Below, piece by piece: positions 10,842-25,898 of a stretch of DNA of 64,000 nt (position 1 is its first letter; each line of letters opens with the position of its first letter). The notes below the pieces were generated by a model, which was given only the letters and a program-made list of their open reading frames with translations, did not search any database and was not told the origin of the DNA. The position numbers and the translations under genes are program-made. This DNA is from Coffea arabica. Its lineage: Eukaryota > Streptophyta > Magnoliopsida > Gentianales > Rubiaceae. The stretch covers positions 18,246,001 through 18,310,000 of the forward strand of contig NC_092312.1 of the NCBI RefSeq assembly GCF_036785885.1, written 5' to 3'.

Positions 10842-13800
10842 CTACCGAACCTCCCCATCCTCATCAATTTCTCCACCCCTGTACTCATCATGATCACCAC
10901 TCCTGTAAGAATCCCTATGATCTCTCCTCTGTTTCTTGTATTGGCTATCTGAAGCAATTTCAGGAGTCCTCGAGTGCAGTTCCACCTATCATGCAGAAAC
11001 TAGATTTTGTAATCCTAACTTAAATGATCATACTACAAAACAGAAAGAGTGTATAACCATTTAACAGATAAATGAGAACGAGAGTGTATTACCCGCTTCA
11101 ATTTTTTGCGTTCATCACTGTGTCTGTGAGAGTTCCTAGGCCGATCTTTCTCGTTTTCATCCAAACTTGTATTGTCACTTGAGTGCCGCTTCCTGTGTTT
11201 ACTGTCCCTGTCTCTGCCTGACCTTTCTCTCTCTTCAAAACTGTGGGACTCTGTTCTATCACTGTCCGTTCCATCACTCTTGGGTCTCTCTTTCCCTTTC
11301 CTGCTTTCAACTACTTTCTCCTTGTCTCTTCGGTGTTTCTCTTTCTTCTTCTCCCTATACCTTCTGTCTTTATCTTTTCTGGCCTGCAAAACAATAATAA
11401 TCATCTCAAATTGCATGAATTGTAATCAAAAGTGAACTGAAAGCTAAAGGTACACACTAAAAGGCTGAAATTATAAGTTAAAATTTGTCTTCTACAAACC
11501 CATGAAATCTCGAGTAACTCCACCACAAATAACATTTGCAGGAGAATAACACATGATTAACCAATTCATGTCTCAAATAAAATTACTATAGATAGTAAAT
11601 AAAGGCATAGTTTGGGAGGTCATAATAACAGGATACCATCTCAACGTTGACAGTTACAATAAGAGTACAATATTGAAACTCTTGTGAATTTCTTCTGAAT
11701 TCAATGACAATCAACCTTCCTCCATATTAAGATCGCAACTTCTAAATACCTAAATACGTGTATCCCTCTTCTTCTTAACAAGTGTACCAAGTTACCAACT
11801 AGCAGTCTCTTCTCTATCCAGAAGAGTTGGTCTCAACTTTTGTAAATTTCACCACATGCCAGGAAGCATTTTAAGGAAGTAACCTCAATGGGTTAATCGC
11901 CATAACTAAGTAGTAATGGATAAGCATAAGATCATCAATACAATTGAAATACCTTATCCTCCCTATGCTTTCGTTCCTTCTCTTTTGCCTTTTCCTTTTG
12001 TTCCATTATGAACTTTTCAAAAGTTTCCTGAAGAAAACTCTCTTCTCCAATGAACCTAAACAAGAGCATGGTTGTTCAGATCTGTCAATAGACATTAGTT
12101 GGAGCAAGATATCACAAAAGAGGTTCAATCTATCATACAAAGTCAAATTAGCCAAACATTTCAAAACTTAATTAGTTGTGAGAACCAACAAATCATCAAC
12201 CAAAAGTAATTCACTGGAATGAAAAAGAGAACACGTGCAAAATTTATGGGCAATGGGAATTTTTATTTTCAAATGCAAAAGAGAAAAAGAAAAATATACA
12301 TGGAATTGTCACCAAGCTGTAGACATCCAAAAGAGAGCTGCATGATCCAGTTATATACGATACAAAAGGGTTCAAATATCCAAGCAAAAAAAATCCACCA
12401 AACTTCTCCTTTTCAATGAATTAAAACATTTTAAAAACAAATTAAAAGTTGGAATTCAAGTCTCTTTTATGAGTTTTAATTTTTCCAACCTGCCTTCTCC
12501 AATTTCATAACTCAATTTTTGAGCCCTCGAGCTACCTTCCCTAAATAAGTCTATTTGCTTAAATTTCTCCCAATCTGATTAAGCAACCTCATAATCCCTT
12601 AATAATTCTCACCATATCCAATATTTTATAAGATACATCCTAGTGCAGTGCAAAGACTTAGTCGAGAACCGGTTCGCACAATCACAAAAAGCATCTTTGT
12701 CCTTCCCCTTTTTAAATAAGGCAGGCTATACTCAGAATGCAGGCAGTTCAAAATCCTGCAACAGAACCAACCCAATAACTGTGTGCAGTGCCCAAACCCT
12801 CTTAAACTTTATACGGTGCTTACACAAGGCAATTGAACATTTTCTCAAGCATCTTTCACCTAGGAGCTCTATTTAGCATTTCTTTTTCAAGGTAATTGAC
12901 AGGAACCACTAGACCCAACTGAAACTCAAATTTCACGAAGACAATACTTAGAGAAGTTTGTTCCTCTATGCATCCTGCAAAAGCAAAGAGTTCCCCATTA
13001 GATATGCCCTCTTAATCCCTTCAAGCCTCCTCTTGCCAAACAAGAAGAAAATCATTTGAGCAGCAAAGCAATGAAGTGCTGTTGCGCAAATCTCAATATT
13101 TCTCCAAAGCATTGACCATCAAGCTGCAGCCAACGGTCCCATTGACCTCAGCAACCACAAATCCCCATGGAAACCCATCTAATTTCAGCTCATGTCATAC
13201 TTAAGTGAGTCAAGAAAACAAATTTGATTCCCTCAAACATTATGGCCCATAAATCGACTCTTTAAAGCATTGTCACCCACAAATATTTCCAGCAAAAAAT
13301 ATGGCCGAAAGCACTAAACTGTCTAGGACAGACATTTCTGTTTCTTGCAGACTAACAGCATAAACTGGAGACAGCTCCATTCTAACAATATTCACATCTT
13401 GAATATCAACAAAACCCGACTTCATCTCTTTGATTAGTCATGTTTATCAAATATACATTTCTAATTTTCATTCAGCTCTCTCATCTATTTGACTGAAAAA
13501 TATATGTTCAAGGACAGTTGCTTTTACTGACAGAAACTAGAATGAGAAAATCTTTGCCAGAAATTTTTCATGTTCTGCAACATGACTTTAGTGTAAATGT
13601 TGTCTAGGTATAGCTCAATGGGAAAGTAAATATGGGTCGGCCAACAATGTTATCTTGCCTGTGTTCAATAAGTTGTTTCCAGTCCTCCCATCTTGAAGAA
13701 ATTGAAATTTCCTGTCAACCAGCAAACAAATAACAGTTAAGGTTGCCTTATTTAATATCCTGCCACAACAAAGTAATTTAAAAATATTGCAAACAAAACT

Positions 13801-16800
13801 TGAGTTTTTCAGACCTTTGAGCCATGCAGAAATTGATAAAGGTCATCAGCAAGGCGTTTACGCCTCTTAGCTTCTTTTTCCTCCTTTTCCCTAGCTCTTT
13901 CCAGTAGCTCATCAAATACAAGCTGCAATGTGGTAATGCATGCATTAGATTTTTGAAGTCAAATGACCAACAGTAGAAAGAATATCCCTTAGGCAACATG
14001 TGCTAACATCAGAGCAAGCAGAACTTAACTAATTCAGATTATCCATGCAAATAAATAAATACTTGCTCTTCTCCTCTCACTTTATGGTCATCAATCAGGG
14101 AAAAAAAAATGATAACAATTTTAAGCCTCCTTCAGATTACCAACACCAGAATGGCATAACAACAAATATTGGTCTAACAAGTGGAAATTGCCAAAAATTA
14201 AGCCTGATGGAAGCACCATAATCAGATGGTTAAATGAAATCCATGTCCACCTATCATGATTAAGCTGCACTCCAGTCATACTTTCTTCCAATGCTTCTTT
14301 ACAACAACAATTTCCTTATCCTGGAATCTTTATCTTTTGTAAGAAGCACAGAAGCTCCTAAGTTCCTTGTCACTTTATCTAGAACAACTCAACAAACCAT
14401 CATTGACTCGTATTCTTCAACTTTGCATACGTATTGGACATTCCTCAATTAAAAGCCAATGCGTGCATAAATCTGGCAAATGATAAAGAACTAACCATCT
14501 GGTCATTGTAATAAGCATGCAAGTGCAACAGCATATCCATCACTTCATGGATGGATTGTTTTATTCGGTAAAAAAGTCCACAATAACCAAACACCACAAA
14601 CAAGCATGCCATAGCACAAAATCATAGTCAAATTTTGAACACCTTCAATAGGTTTGTGTTCACTTAATCCATCAATTCGTCACACTAACTCTATTGCTAA
14701 ATCTAACAACATTGCACACAGAGAGTTTAAACATCATAGACAGTCATCCCAAATTCTTCACTGAATCCTGAATGTGAACCTTTCATCTCTTAAAGGCAAG
14801 GTGAGCTTTAACTAAAATAGATACCAATACAACATATATGTTCAAAAAACTTCCAGCAGGAAAATCTACATGTACAGGAAAAACTTACTTTTAAATTAAC
14901 GTCTGAAACTGGTGAACCGACATCTTTTGCAATTGCAGCCTTGAAGTCGTCAAGAGTTGAAGATGATGTCAAACTGATCTGCAAGCCAGCCAAGAAAGCA
15001 ATGGTAAATATCTATGATAAATAAAACTTAAACCTAAAGAAAATAAATACCTCTCTGATGTCGACTGCATCTCTTATCTGGGCCTTATCATCCAAATACT
15101 GCGACCAATATTTATTGTTCCAAGTGAGTGAGTATAAATAATGCTAAATAGAAACAAGAAATACAGCCTCAGGATAAGTGATGCACAAGGAATTTCGTAA
15201 TAAAGAAAAACAATATACTGGACTATAGCCTTTAAGGACTCATGATTGGCCGTTTGATCTTGATCTAATCACGCTTCATTGCCACAAAAACAATTTAATA
15301 ATGTGTAGTATATGAAGCAGAAAAATTGTCATCTTTTGGCAAGGAGCAGAAAATCTACTGCACAACTGATGCAACACCACGATGGAGTACTATTTTGATC
15401 AGAAAAATAGATGAACAATTTTAAAGATAGTCAAACTCCAATTTAACATGATAAGCTTTCTCACCAATATAAGATAGAGCCAAAAATATAGACATCGCTG
15501 AGTAAAGAGGTGAACTAAAAATTATTGATTAAACTGAATCATGAAACTAAAAAGTAAAATGACAACCTATCTTCTAATCCTCCAAAAATCACCCCATCAA
15601 ATGCCCTTGTTATCCCTAAGTCTAAGAGCAAATCTATACATATGACCATGGGGACAATTGCCCCCACTACGCACAAGAATATTGACTAAATTATAATTCC
15701 ACTAATAGCTTGAGCATTGAATTAGAACTCAAAATGCCAACCATATGTCAAATTTAACCAAAATGTATCTATAATTGCTGAGAGAAACTTTCAAGATGCC
15801 AACCAATGCACCAAATTCTTGACAAGATAAACAATAAAAAGATTAGCATTCACCTTCTTTACTAGCTCCTCCGAGACATCGTCAAAAAGTTCTTTTGCAG
15901 TTGACCCTGAGGAGTTTGATGAGACAGCCAGATAAGCAGGCGAATCTTTAACCTACAACCATGTTCAAGAAATTAAGATAGAAACTATGACCAGAATTTG
16001 CTATATGTTTCCAAAAAAAAAAAATTTAAGACAAAGTGATCAACTTTTTCCTTTCCACAGCACGATCCCCTTTTGCTTTTTCTACAACACCACATTTTAC
16101 AATCATATAATGAAATAATAGGATGACAGTTGGGAGAGATACAAGTCAAATGAAATACTAGAATCATGCATCTTGCAATCCTAAATGAAGATTTATGAGC
16201 AATCAATGTGTTTGGAGTTAAATGAACGCTAAAGCTTGTTAAACAAGGAGGTCTAATGTATCATGTTCTATTTTTGTTACTTTTGTTCATGGATTAGGTG
16301 GAATTGGGGATCACTATTTCCCCTTACCATTTCTGTCCCATCTACATGAGACAACACAATTCCCCCTATAATTATGACAGAGGAGAGGCAATAGGATTAT
16401 GTGTTGAAATAAAAACTAGCAAACCACAGAATGACTTTACTCATTCCCAATTAGCTATAAATCCATTAAGCCATTCTGAGACAATCCTAAAATATATTTT
16501 CTCTCTGTTAAAGTAATTGTTCATTTATCTAGTCTAAACCAAACAAAGAGTGACTGACTTGAAAAGTATTAGAAATCCAGGGATATAATCCTGGGACTAA
16601 GACTCTAGGATAATCAATCCCACCCAGTCCAGTCTGTAAGCGAAGTGTCAATCATGTTAACTGCAGCATATGAAATCAAACGTATCATTATACCCTTTTC
16701 AGCTTATGTTATCTAGAGGAGAAAGCAACCAACTCGATGCTTAGTTGTTTGCATGAGAACACAATTACTAACCTGAATACAGTAATCACGCCAGAGAGTT

Positions 16801-19800
16801 TTTGCAGTGAGTATGCCCGCTGCAACATGCTCCTCCATCAGCTTGCGGAATTCGTCACGATTTTTACGCTCTGCTTTTCTTTGTTCTTCCTAATTTAATA
16901 AGAAACGAAGGATAACTAATAATATGCATCAAAAACTTTGAAAAGTAGAACCTAAACCTTAGACCAATCATTAGTACCCTCCGCAATTTCAATTGCTCCT
17001 CTTCTTCCTTCTCTAGATCACGAATGTATTCCTGCCAAGTCAACATCAACGAGGGTAATATCCAGACCATTGATCATAGACTCTAATATAGAAAACCACT
17101 AAATTTTTTCAAATAAAATGGCATATTGAATATCATAATTACACCAACTCTAGATCAACCTTCACCCTTCAAGTACATTTTACTTGTAGCTTCTAAATCA
17201 CGAAAACTGAATTAGATATTTTCAGACTTCCAAAGTCATAGTTACATGTAATTACAAGCTTCTGCAAGTGTAAATTAACCAACGTAATAAACAAGCAGTA
17301 CCTGAAATATTTCCAAGCGATCAATTTTTTCAAGGCGTGAGCACCTTTCATCAGCCTCTAAGCGATCTTGAACTTTTCGCCACTGGCTGCTTGCCTGCAT
17401 AATATAATCACAATAGTAAGGAAGAATGCATTTCAAAAGCGTGCATGACGAGAATTAGAACTCCTCAACATAAATTACCTTTATAAAATCACAAGATTTA
17501 AGAAATTCTAAATATTCCACTCTATTACGTTTCTGCTCTTCCATAGCTTTTGCCCGTTCCTAATCAAAATCTCAAAACAGAGGTATTAATAGCATTGGAA
17601 TTTTAGGATAGATCTGCAATCACCAATTTACTACCTTATTAAAAAATAATAATAATAACCCGTCAAGTAACCAAGTCTGTGTCACCACTTACCCAACAAT
17701 GTAATGGCACAACCATTCAAACTTCTAACTACAGTAAATATACAAAGAAAAAGTCCATCATGTTGAGGTTATATGCATAGACCATTACTGGTGAAGCCCT
17801 TAAACCATAACAACAGTGAAAGAAGAAAATTGTATCTGATACAAATTCATTTGAGTTCAGCTGATTAGTGAACCTGTAAATCACTAATCCACCTAGATGG
17901 TACATAAAGTGTGTGGTCAAAATCCTATCAGAAGCAGTAGATCCTAGGATCTACCAGAATAAGTATCTCTAGCAAACCATAGTCTTGTTTCATTCTTATT
18001 CGTATTCAGTTGCTTTATTTTTTTTTTGAGCAGATCACAGTGACAATTAGAATGTACCTTCTTCTCAAGTTCCTCCTTATAATTTTCAAAAAGATCCTCA
18101 CGATCTTTAGCTCGTTCAACTGCTTTAAATCGCTCATCATCTTCAAATATGGAAATTGCTTTACTGGATAGTGAAAGCAACTCAGTTAGTTGACAGTTCT
18201 AAAACAGTATTCACCATGAGAAATGTAGACTTCAACTATAATTAAATTGCGGCAAAAAGATTACATAAGGAATTCTGTCAAACATAATCTAAAGTAAAAG
18301 GCAAGAAGGATCACAATGCAGAAAAGACATACCTCCATCTTATGGATGGTGTGAGCTCTTTGGATTCCTGTTGCGAAGAAAAAACGAATAAAATTTGAAA
18401 CACATTAGGAAAGTAAAATAAGTGGTGAGGCAGAAGAAATTCTTGTGCATATCAAGTTTTTTTTTTTTTTTTTTGTGGAATATAAAAGGGGGCAATATTG
18501 GCACTCCCAAAATTGTTAATAAAACGCCTGTCCATTGCCAAAAATAGAAAACCTGTATTCCAACTTATGTAGTGCCCAAGAGCAAATCTACCCATTCCCT
18601 TGTCCAGCACCCCAGCAACCACCCCCCTTTCCCGCATTTTCCAGTGCTCCCCCACCAATGCTCATCCCTTGCCGCCGCTTTCCCCTCCTTCCATCTAAAT
18701 GTTAAAAGTTATTCCAACAGAACAACTATATGCTACTGTGAACGTCTCACCAAAAATTATGCAGGAAACACATCAAAACATAGCCTACGTTTCAACTCTG
18801 TTTGTATCTTTTTTGGTTCATTCAGCTCATATCACAGTGAAAAACAAAATGTGAGGCTGCATACTTTTGCTTCAGTGTCCAAGCAGGCATGGTTTTTATC
18901 TAGAATCCCAATTTCTAGCAGCTGGGTAATTTGGGTGGCTGTGCAGGGGAGTAAAGGGACAGGGAAAGACCAAATGAAGCAGAAGACAACTAGGTTCGGG
19001 AGCATTGAGGTGTTGGGGAAGAGAAGACTAAGACAATAGAGAGGATTAAGGATGTTTTGGTCAATTTCCAGAATAAACTGTTGAGGGGTGCAGTGACAAT
19101 ATTATTAGTGCCAGTACTGCCACCTGCCCGAAAAAAAGGGGTTCAAAATAAAATCACTGATAAAGAAATACTTACTTCTAGCATCTTCTTGAAATCTTCC
19201 CGTGCTTTTTTCTGTCTAGCACGTCTCTCTTCAGCTTCTTGCTTTTTCTTTTGGCTCGCAAACTAGAAAACAGATCATAAACACAGTGGTTGACTCTTAT
19301 TCTCGGGAACAAAAGCAATAGGTGGCAATTGAACATCCTCTGAAAGTCTTGTTTTCATATAACATATCAGAATGTCTTTGTGCAAAGCATTGATGAGAAA
19401 CTAACCTCGTTAAAAGTTTGCTTCCTCTCTCCAAGGGATTTTAAAGCACCATATCTTCGATCATTAATTATTACTCTCATTGCCTGATCAAATTTCTACT
19501 TTAGCAAATAGTTATTTTGAATGAACTGGTATATATATTGGTAATCCAGTATGAACCTGATCCCAAGTCCAGTCTGACCCAACATTTTCAGTTTCCAAAA
19601 GGGCTTTGAATGCATTCTTTGCCTCCTGGAGCAAGTAACCAAGATAATATGAGATCAATGAAGTTAACAAATAACAAACAAAATTACAAGCAGTTTACAA
19701 TACCAGCTTGTTCTCATAGACCAAGGGCCCCTGCTCAACTGTTTTCTCTTCGGATCTTGCACTATCTTTGATGTCTTTTTTGGCTTCCTTCAACGCATAA

Positions 19801-22800
19801 ATCAGGAAAACTCAGCGGTGGAAATCAATATGTACTCAATTGTAAGTACCATCAAAAAAACAGGCAGTTGTACCTCACTATTTCCTGGAGAAACTCCAGC
19901 AACTGAAGTATCCGGAGCAGACAAAACAGCACAACTACTTCTGCAGTAACAAAGGCAGGATACTAATTATAATGACTGCCAATTTCAGAAAGCAACAAAA
20001 CATATAAAAGCAACAAATTCTATACACTGGTGTTCTAACAGTAGTTTCCAAGGCAACTGAGACTGCATCCTTGTCTAAGACAGCAACAAATGGTGTATGA
20101 GATTCTAAAGAAGTCTGCATATCAACATCGTCCATTGCCACAGGAGAAACCTCAGCTGCTGGGATTGAAGATTCAGGAGTCACTAAAGATTGTTCGGTAA
20201 CAATTGGTGCCACTGGATTTGGGCTTGACACAGCAGGTTGAGCAGGGAAAATAGATGCTTCTATACTGGAAGACGATGCATTGACTTCAGAAGTGGAGAC
20301 AGCAGCTGAGTCCTGAGAGCTTGCATCCTTTCTTTCTTGTGTTTTATTCAAAGAGTCCAAATTTACACGTTCACGAGCCAACTGCATGCATAAAAACCAA
20401 CAGCTAAACCTCAAAATTTAAAAGAAGCTGGAGATAGTCTCCCTCCCTCTGTAAGTTCAAGAAGATGAAAAGGATGAAAACAATAAGATCAGCAAATTAA
20501 TCAACTAAAAGAACCTTGACTTCATCAGGGATACGCCACTTCGATTGTTTAGTAACTCTATTGTAGTAATACCTGCGTCAGATAATTAACCATTTTTTGT
20601 ATAAGTAACTGAATACTATAATCCATGTGTTCAAGAACGAAACATGAACACAACAAATAGGATAGTCTTATTGTTTCACGAACTTCCTGCCATCAGGACT
20701 AGTATATTCTCTCCAGTCAGTTGAAGCATCAGCCCTCTGTATGAATAGGAAGCAAAAGCCATGTCAAATTGAGATGAAAACCCTAAGAATAAATGGTTAC
20801 TTGGAGGCCTAACACATTAATTGGTAACACATGGTCAATATGCTATAGAAAAGAAGGGAAATAAAAATCAACAATGATAAGTGGCAGAAGCTTACGGTAT
20901 AGATGCAATATTACAGTTCTCAACCATTAAGACCTGTCTATCCATCGAATTCCAACCAAAACCTAGTATTTAGAAGTCATACCTTAAATTGAGATCAAAG
21001 CAAAACAGATGACACAGTATATGATACCTAAACTTCAGAAGTTGAAATTCCATAGCCAATGACATGACATGCCAAGATCAGCTAATTACATCCATATTAC
21101 AGCAGAAAAGCAAAAATACTGCAGTACAGATTCAATTCTCAGGGTTAACTACAGCTCACCTCCTTGGGCATATTGTTATTCATGTCAGGCTTTGATTTTA
21201 GAGAATTTTCTCAAGCAATATCTTCTCACCCACCTCATACCAAAATTACCTAGACAGGCCATAGAATTGGCAAAATCTACACTAACGATATGATGGTTAC
21301 AAACAAGGATCACTCTTGGGAAAAACTGTAAAACAATCAGAATAAGAGTATGCATTTGCTAAATTCAAATGGAAAAAAAGAAAAGACTGTTGAACAAACT
21401 CCTCATCCATCTACCTAGCATCTGCTTCACCTGACTAATATTTCATGATAAAAACTAAATTTTGGGCTGCGTGGTTTTAGTAATCCAGAACACACGTTAA
21501 AATAGCTAAATTTACCAAGACTCAAGCAATTTAGTAAAGTGCAATAGGAATCTAAGAACTGCAGTATAGTCTACATACCTACCTACCAACCAATTGACCA
21601 GACTGCATACACCCATTGGTGGCTTAAGGCAATAGGAATCAGCCAATTCATAAAAGGGTATGGAAGTTGATCAAAAACTGAATCAAAATAAGAACCGCCC
21701 CATCCAGGCAGATAGTTATGGAAGCAATAGGCATGAGTTGCAATGTCAAAGTCATCTCCATCTCAGAAAAGAAAAATACGATATACACAAGTGGTGAAAC
21801 ACCCTGCAGAGTAGAAAGGCAATTTTTGGGAACAGGAAGGGAGAGGAAATTTCTGAAAAACTCTTCTGATGAAGCAAAGAAAGTCTAGGAAATGGAAGGC
21901 AGAGTCACTACATTTAACTAATGCTAGCTGGCATCCAAAGGAAAGGCTTGCAGTCCCTTGACAACATATCCTTGTTTTGTTTATGTCGCATATAAATAAA
22001 GTATGAAAATAGATTTAAAAAGTACAGAAGAAAATAAAAGGTTCTATTTTCTTCTCTCCACAATTTACCACTACATATTAGGTAGCAGCTATGTTTAATC
22101 TCCTATCATCACTACAGAGGAAAAATAAGGAAACCATTCTCCAGAAATTAACTGCAAGGAAAATTTTTTCTGTGCTCTGAATCTTATAATGCCCACCCTT
22201 CCTTTCCCAAAAATGATCATAGGGAGAAGGAAGTAAAGAAGATAAAAGTGAAGAAATACAGGACAGTAAAAGGAGGCAGGGAGAAAATGTTTTTAAATAT
22301 GGTTTCATACGAATTTGACTGTCACCTGATGTTAAATCAGGGGTTGGCATAACAAAATAGAAGAGATAGTCTGTCAAAAAAAAATGGCCTCTAACAACAA
22401 TAGTGCATGTCAGAGAATAAGCTTGAACTGAAATAGCTAGTAAAACAAAAAAAAACTGTTAGAGAACTAAATTAAATAGCAAACTAATTAAAAGAGACAA
22501 GATGCTAATCCTCTCATGACTAGATGTTGCAACTATTTTACATCCTAACTTGAAAGATCTTTGTATCAGGAAAAGTTTAATCATTCTACTTCACATCACA
22601 TAACATATTCTCCAGGAGGTTACATGTACAACTGGAAAATTATGACTCACCTCAATCGGTGTCATTAATGCTAGAGGCTTCTCCCAAGTAGAAAGCCTTG
22701 TCAACCTATTGTAATAGTACCTGCAACAACCATTTGCAGGAGAATGACAAACAATGCATATTTAAATACAGAAATATATGACAAAGGAAAAAATTATCTT

Positions 22801-25800
22801 AGCTAAATCAATAATCAACTCATAATGCTAGAGTTGGAAGAGAAACTCATATAAGGATTAATAACACCAAATTATGCATTTTCTAAATGCAAAAGTTACT
22901 TATGCAATTCAATGCTAGCCAGATTCAAGAAAAGTATGTACAACTTTTTCTTTGGTAGATCACTGAAACATTAAAAATGCTCTTTTTTATTGCTCTTTTT
23001 TATTCTGTTGGGAAAAGAATATGACTTCCACCACCAACACTACTCACATCAGAGTTTAGGAAATTAACTGACACGGTTATCACGTAAAAACCACTTGCCA
23101 TTCTTCATTTCTAGGTCCTGAAACTACATGGCATCAAGTTATTGGAGTTACAGAATAAATATTATAAATCGATTGCTGCTTTATATACATATGTTCCTGC
23201 TTAATGAATGACATTACAAAGATGTCATGTGCTTGCTTACCATGTGACTCAACAAGACCGGCAGTCTTTTATGAGCAAAATTCTCATCTTTGATTACATA
23301 ATCAAGCTTCAGATAAGGAAAGCACCAGAAACAATAACAGCACTTGAACTTAGGTTCTCATTGATGTTATCTTGAGAAACATAAGAAATCCATGTTCAAC
23401 AAAATCTACGACTTCTCAAATAAATCACTTACTTTTTCCCGTTACGAGCGGTGTGCTCTATCCAAAGCAAAGAAACCTTTTCACCAAGGTCAGGTTTGGA
23501 AGTTATTTCCTGAAATCAAAAGGAACATTAAGAACTGACAGAAACCACAAGAATGCAGTGTCATACCAACAATGAACATGAAGTAGCTAGAAAGAAGGAA
23601 ATTGAAAAATTAATTTAGTATATCTCACTGGGTTTGCAGCACTTGCACATGGTTCTTGTGTCTGCTGCACAGGTGTAATAGGTTTTGTGCCCTGATTTCC
23701 ATTTGATAACCAAGCTTGTCCCTCAGCAGGAAAATTCAGAAGTGTTGTCTGGGACATTGGCTGGTGCTGGGAAGCAGGATCCACATTAATTTGCTGCAAG
23801 CAACCGGATGATAACAATAACTAGTCAAAAACCAATTTCAATATGTTAAAGACTTCAAACTCGATTTCTATCACATATCAATGTCTGTTCTTACAGTATT
23901 TGATGATGAAAGAGGCATTCTGGGTCCACCAAAGCCTGGCATATAGTTATTTGAGATCTGTGTACTTTGCTGAGGCTGTCCAGGAACAGGTGTAGGAGGT
24001 CCGCTCTGCTGAAAATCTTGCAGGGGCCTTGCCTGTGCTTGAGGCAGACCTTCTCCTGCCGGAGGAGGTATAAGAGGAAGCTGATGCATAGGTTGGTGAA
24101 ACTGAATTTGTGGAGCCGGAGGAAGAGGTGGTGGGGGCATTCGGACGTTTGCATGTCCAAGAAATGGTTGAGGAGCCAAGGCAACATATGGCTGTGTCTG
24201 CTGTGGTGGGGGCACAGCCCGGTACTGTTACAAACATGTGTCACAAAATTATTCATTTGGCATTACTATGAAAAATTTATTTGGCAGCACGAGGCCAGAG
24301 CAACAATAAATGTGTGATTATCAAAATCTGCAGTGCAAAATTACTATATAAACTAATTCAACCGCTTAAAAACATAATGCAAGAAAACCTTACTTGCAGG
24401 GGCATGGATGGAAGAGCACTTTGTGGAGGACCAAGAGAACCAATTAGTGGAGGCCGATGGGGCTTTTGTAGAAATATCATGAACCAAATAAAAACATGTA
24501 GCAATTAGCAAACCATATTGAAATTAATCAATGTTAGATAGCATGAGTACAAGTATTTCAATTATGCTCCATATTAATCTTGAAATTCAGAAAAAATTTG
24601 AGTTTCAAAAGGCAAGAGGAAGATGTAATGCACCACCATGCTTCATGAGTGCTAGTCGCTTAACAAATATTAATTGTTGAAGAATAAAAGAGTAATTGTA
24701 TGCTCCTACATTCCAAAATCAGTAGGACATACAAAACAGATCAATATATTCTGGGGAAAAAAAGACATTTTCCATGTAAGCCATTCAAATAGGCAAAAAT
24801 ATTTAATCAACATTTCCTACAAAATCTAGTATTCTACAATCAACTCCCAAATTATCTTTAACTTGCATCAGACATTTGCAAATTCCTAATTTCCACGAGT
24901 CAATGGGAAGAATTGCAATTCAACTAGGATTTCACTGCTAAAAATATTCAATCTAGTAATGTTAGTCATCTATTTTAGACACATTGATTCAGATGTTAAC
25001 AAGCCCAAATAAATGCACTACTTTCTCGATTTTGAACACAAGCCACTTTCACTGAATTTGCATGCGGAAGTCGCATGATCTTTAGTTTTAGGGCTGCGTC
25101 CAAGTGAGAAGATTTCCCCTTAATGATGGAAAAACAAGACTAAAGCATAATTGTAGTAGAAATTTGGTATATATTTTTTCCTTTTTCTCTTATAGGGAAA
25201 TCGACATTTCTATAACAAACAGCTCCCCATTTACAAGAGGTCGTACTCAAAATTGAAATTCAAAATGGTGCCAAAAATGCTTTGAAAACTTTGAGGACCA
25301 ATTTGGTAATTAAGCCAATCCAAATGGTCAATTGACAGGGATCTAGGATTCTTGTTGCTGTAATTAGAAGAAAATCTTGATACAAAATTAAGCTAGGAAT
25401 GTGCTGCCATAAACAAGTCAAAATATAATTTAATCAATGTTGGCAAACAAGTCAATGACACAACTTTATATGGCAATGCATTAGATGAAAAATGGAAACC
25501 AAAGCACATGAGGGTAGGTTAATTTTCCTTAGTCGATTCCCCTCATGAAGGTTTTCTATCATAACTTCCCTTCATTCCAACAAAACCCAACAATTGAATA
25601 TTCACCTAGCGTCACGGCGTAACTTCACTTGGCATCAATTGCTTGAAATCACAAACATTTTCATTTGCTACAATACACATATCACTATATTCTGCAGGTT
25701 TTGTACACCCATGAGGACTTAATGGAAGAAGCAAACAATGATATTCTCCATAGTAATCCAGAAAATGAAGTGTATCTACTCTACAAAATCTTGTGCAATA

Positions 25801-25898
25801 TATGAAAACCTTTAATAGAACAGGTCAAAAACAGAGGAAGAAGAAAAATAATGGAGAGATTTTACCTGCATTCCAGTGTATTGAGAATTATTTGCCAT
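10842..25898 (-). CDS. PRP40: pre-mRNA-processing protein 40 (PRP40A/B type), WW and FF domains, 28 coding exons
   Basis: U1 snRNP-associated splicing factor bridging the 5' splice site and branch-point proteins and, in plants, binding the RNA polymerase II tail. I traced 28 coding exons (3018 bp, 1005 residues), all in phase. The first (25898-25866) encodes [11 protein letters not shown]; others include 24462-24394, 24224-23895, 23793-23629, 20381-20026, 13711-13659, 12055-11953, 11383-11093 and 10985-10842. A Pro/Gln-rich N-terminus (1-200) is followed by WW1 (about 210-243, W215, W237) and WW2 (about 251-284, W256, W278). A Ser-rich linker (286-404) leads to FF repeats (about 455-860), then a Lys/Arg/Ser/Asp-rich tail (862-1005). 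Length fits the plant family (about 950-1000). The intron 13658-12056 appears to use a GC donor. Nuclear. Confidence 0.93.
18488..19125. mobile_element. probable TIR insertion in a PRP40 intron
   Basis: The left end reads GGGGGCAATATTGGCACT and the right end, inverted, GGTGGCAGTACTGGCACT, a match of about 15 of 18. The element lies inside the PRP40 intron between 19175 and 18368, after a poly-T run. It carries a 155-codon plus-strand open frame (18572-19039) with no recognised domain. No clear target duplication was found, so class and boundaries are uncertain. Confidence 0.4.

Noticed and set aside
11098-11435. Several overlapping plus- and minus-strand frames of 60-90 codons
   Set aside because: They are shadows of the low-complexity Arg/Lys/Asp/Ser exon of PRP40 on the minus strand.
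13600-13720. tRNA-like stretch (TATAGCTCAATGGGAAAG)
   Set aside because: The B box and acceptor stem are missing, and the interval overlaps a PRP40 exon-intron border that fully explains it.
23891-24317. Four alternative frames of 96-121 codons
   Set aside because: They are other frames of the Pro/Gln-rich exon 24224-23895 of PRP40; only one frame joins to neighbouring exons.
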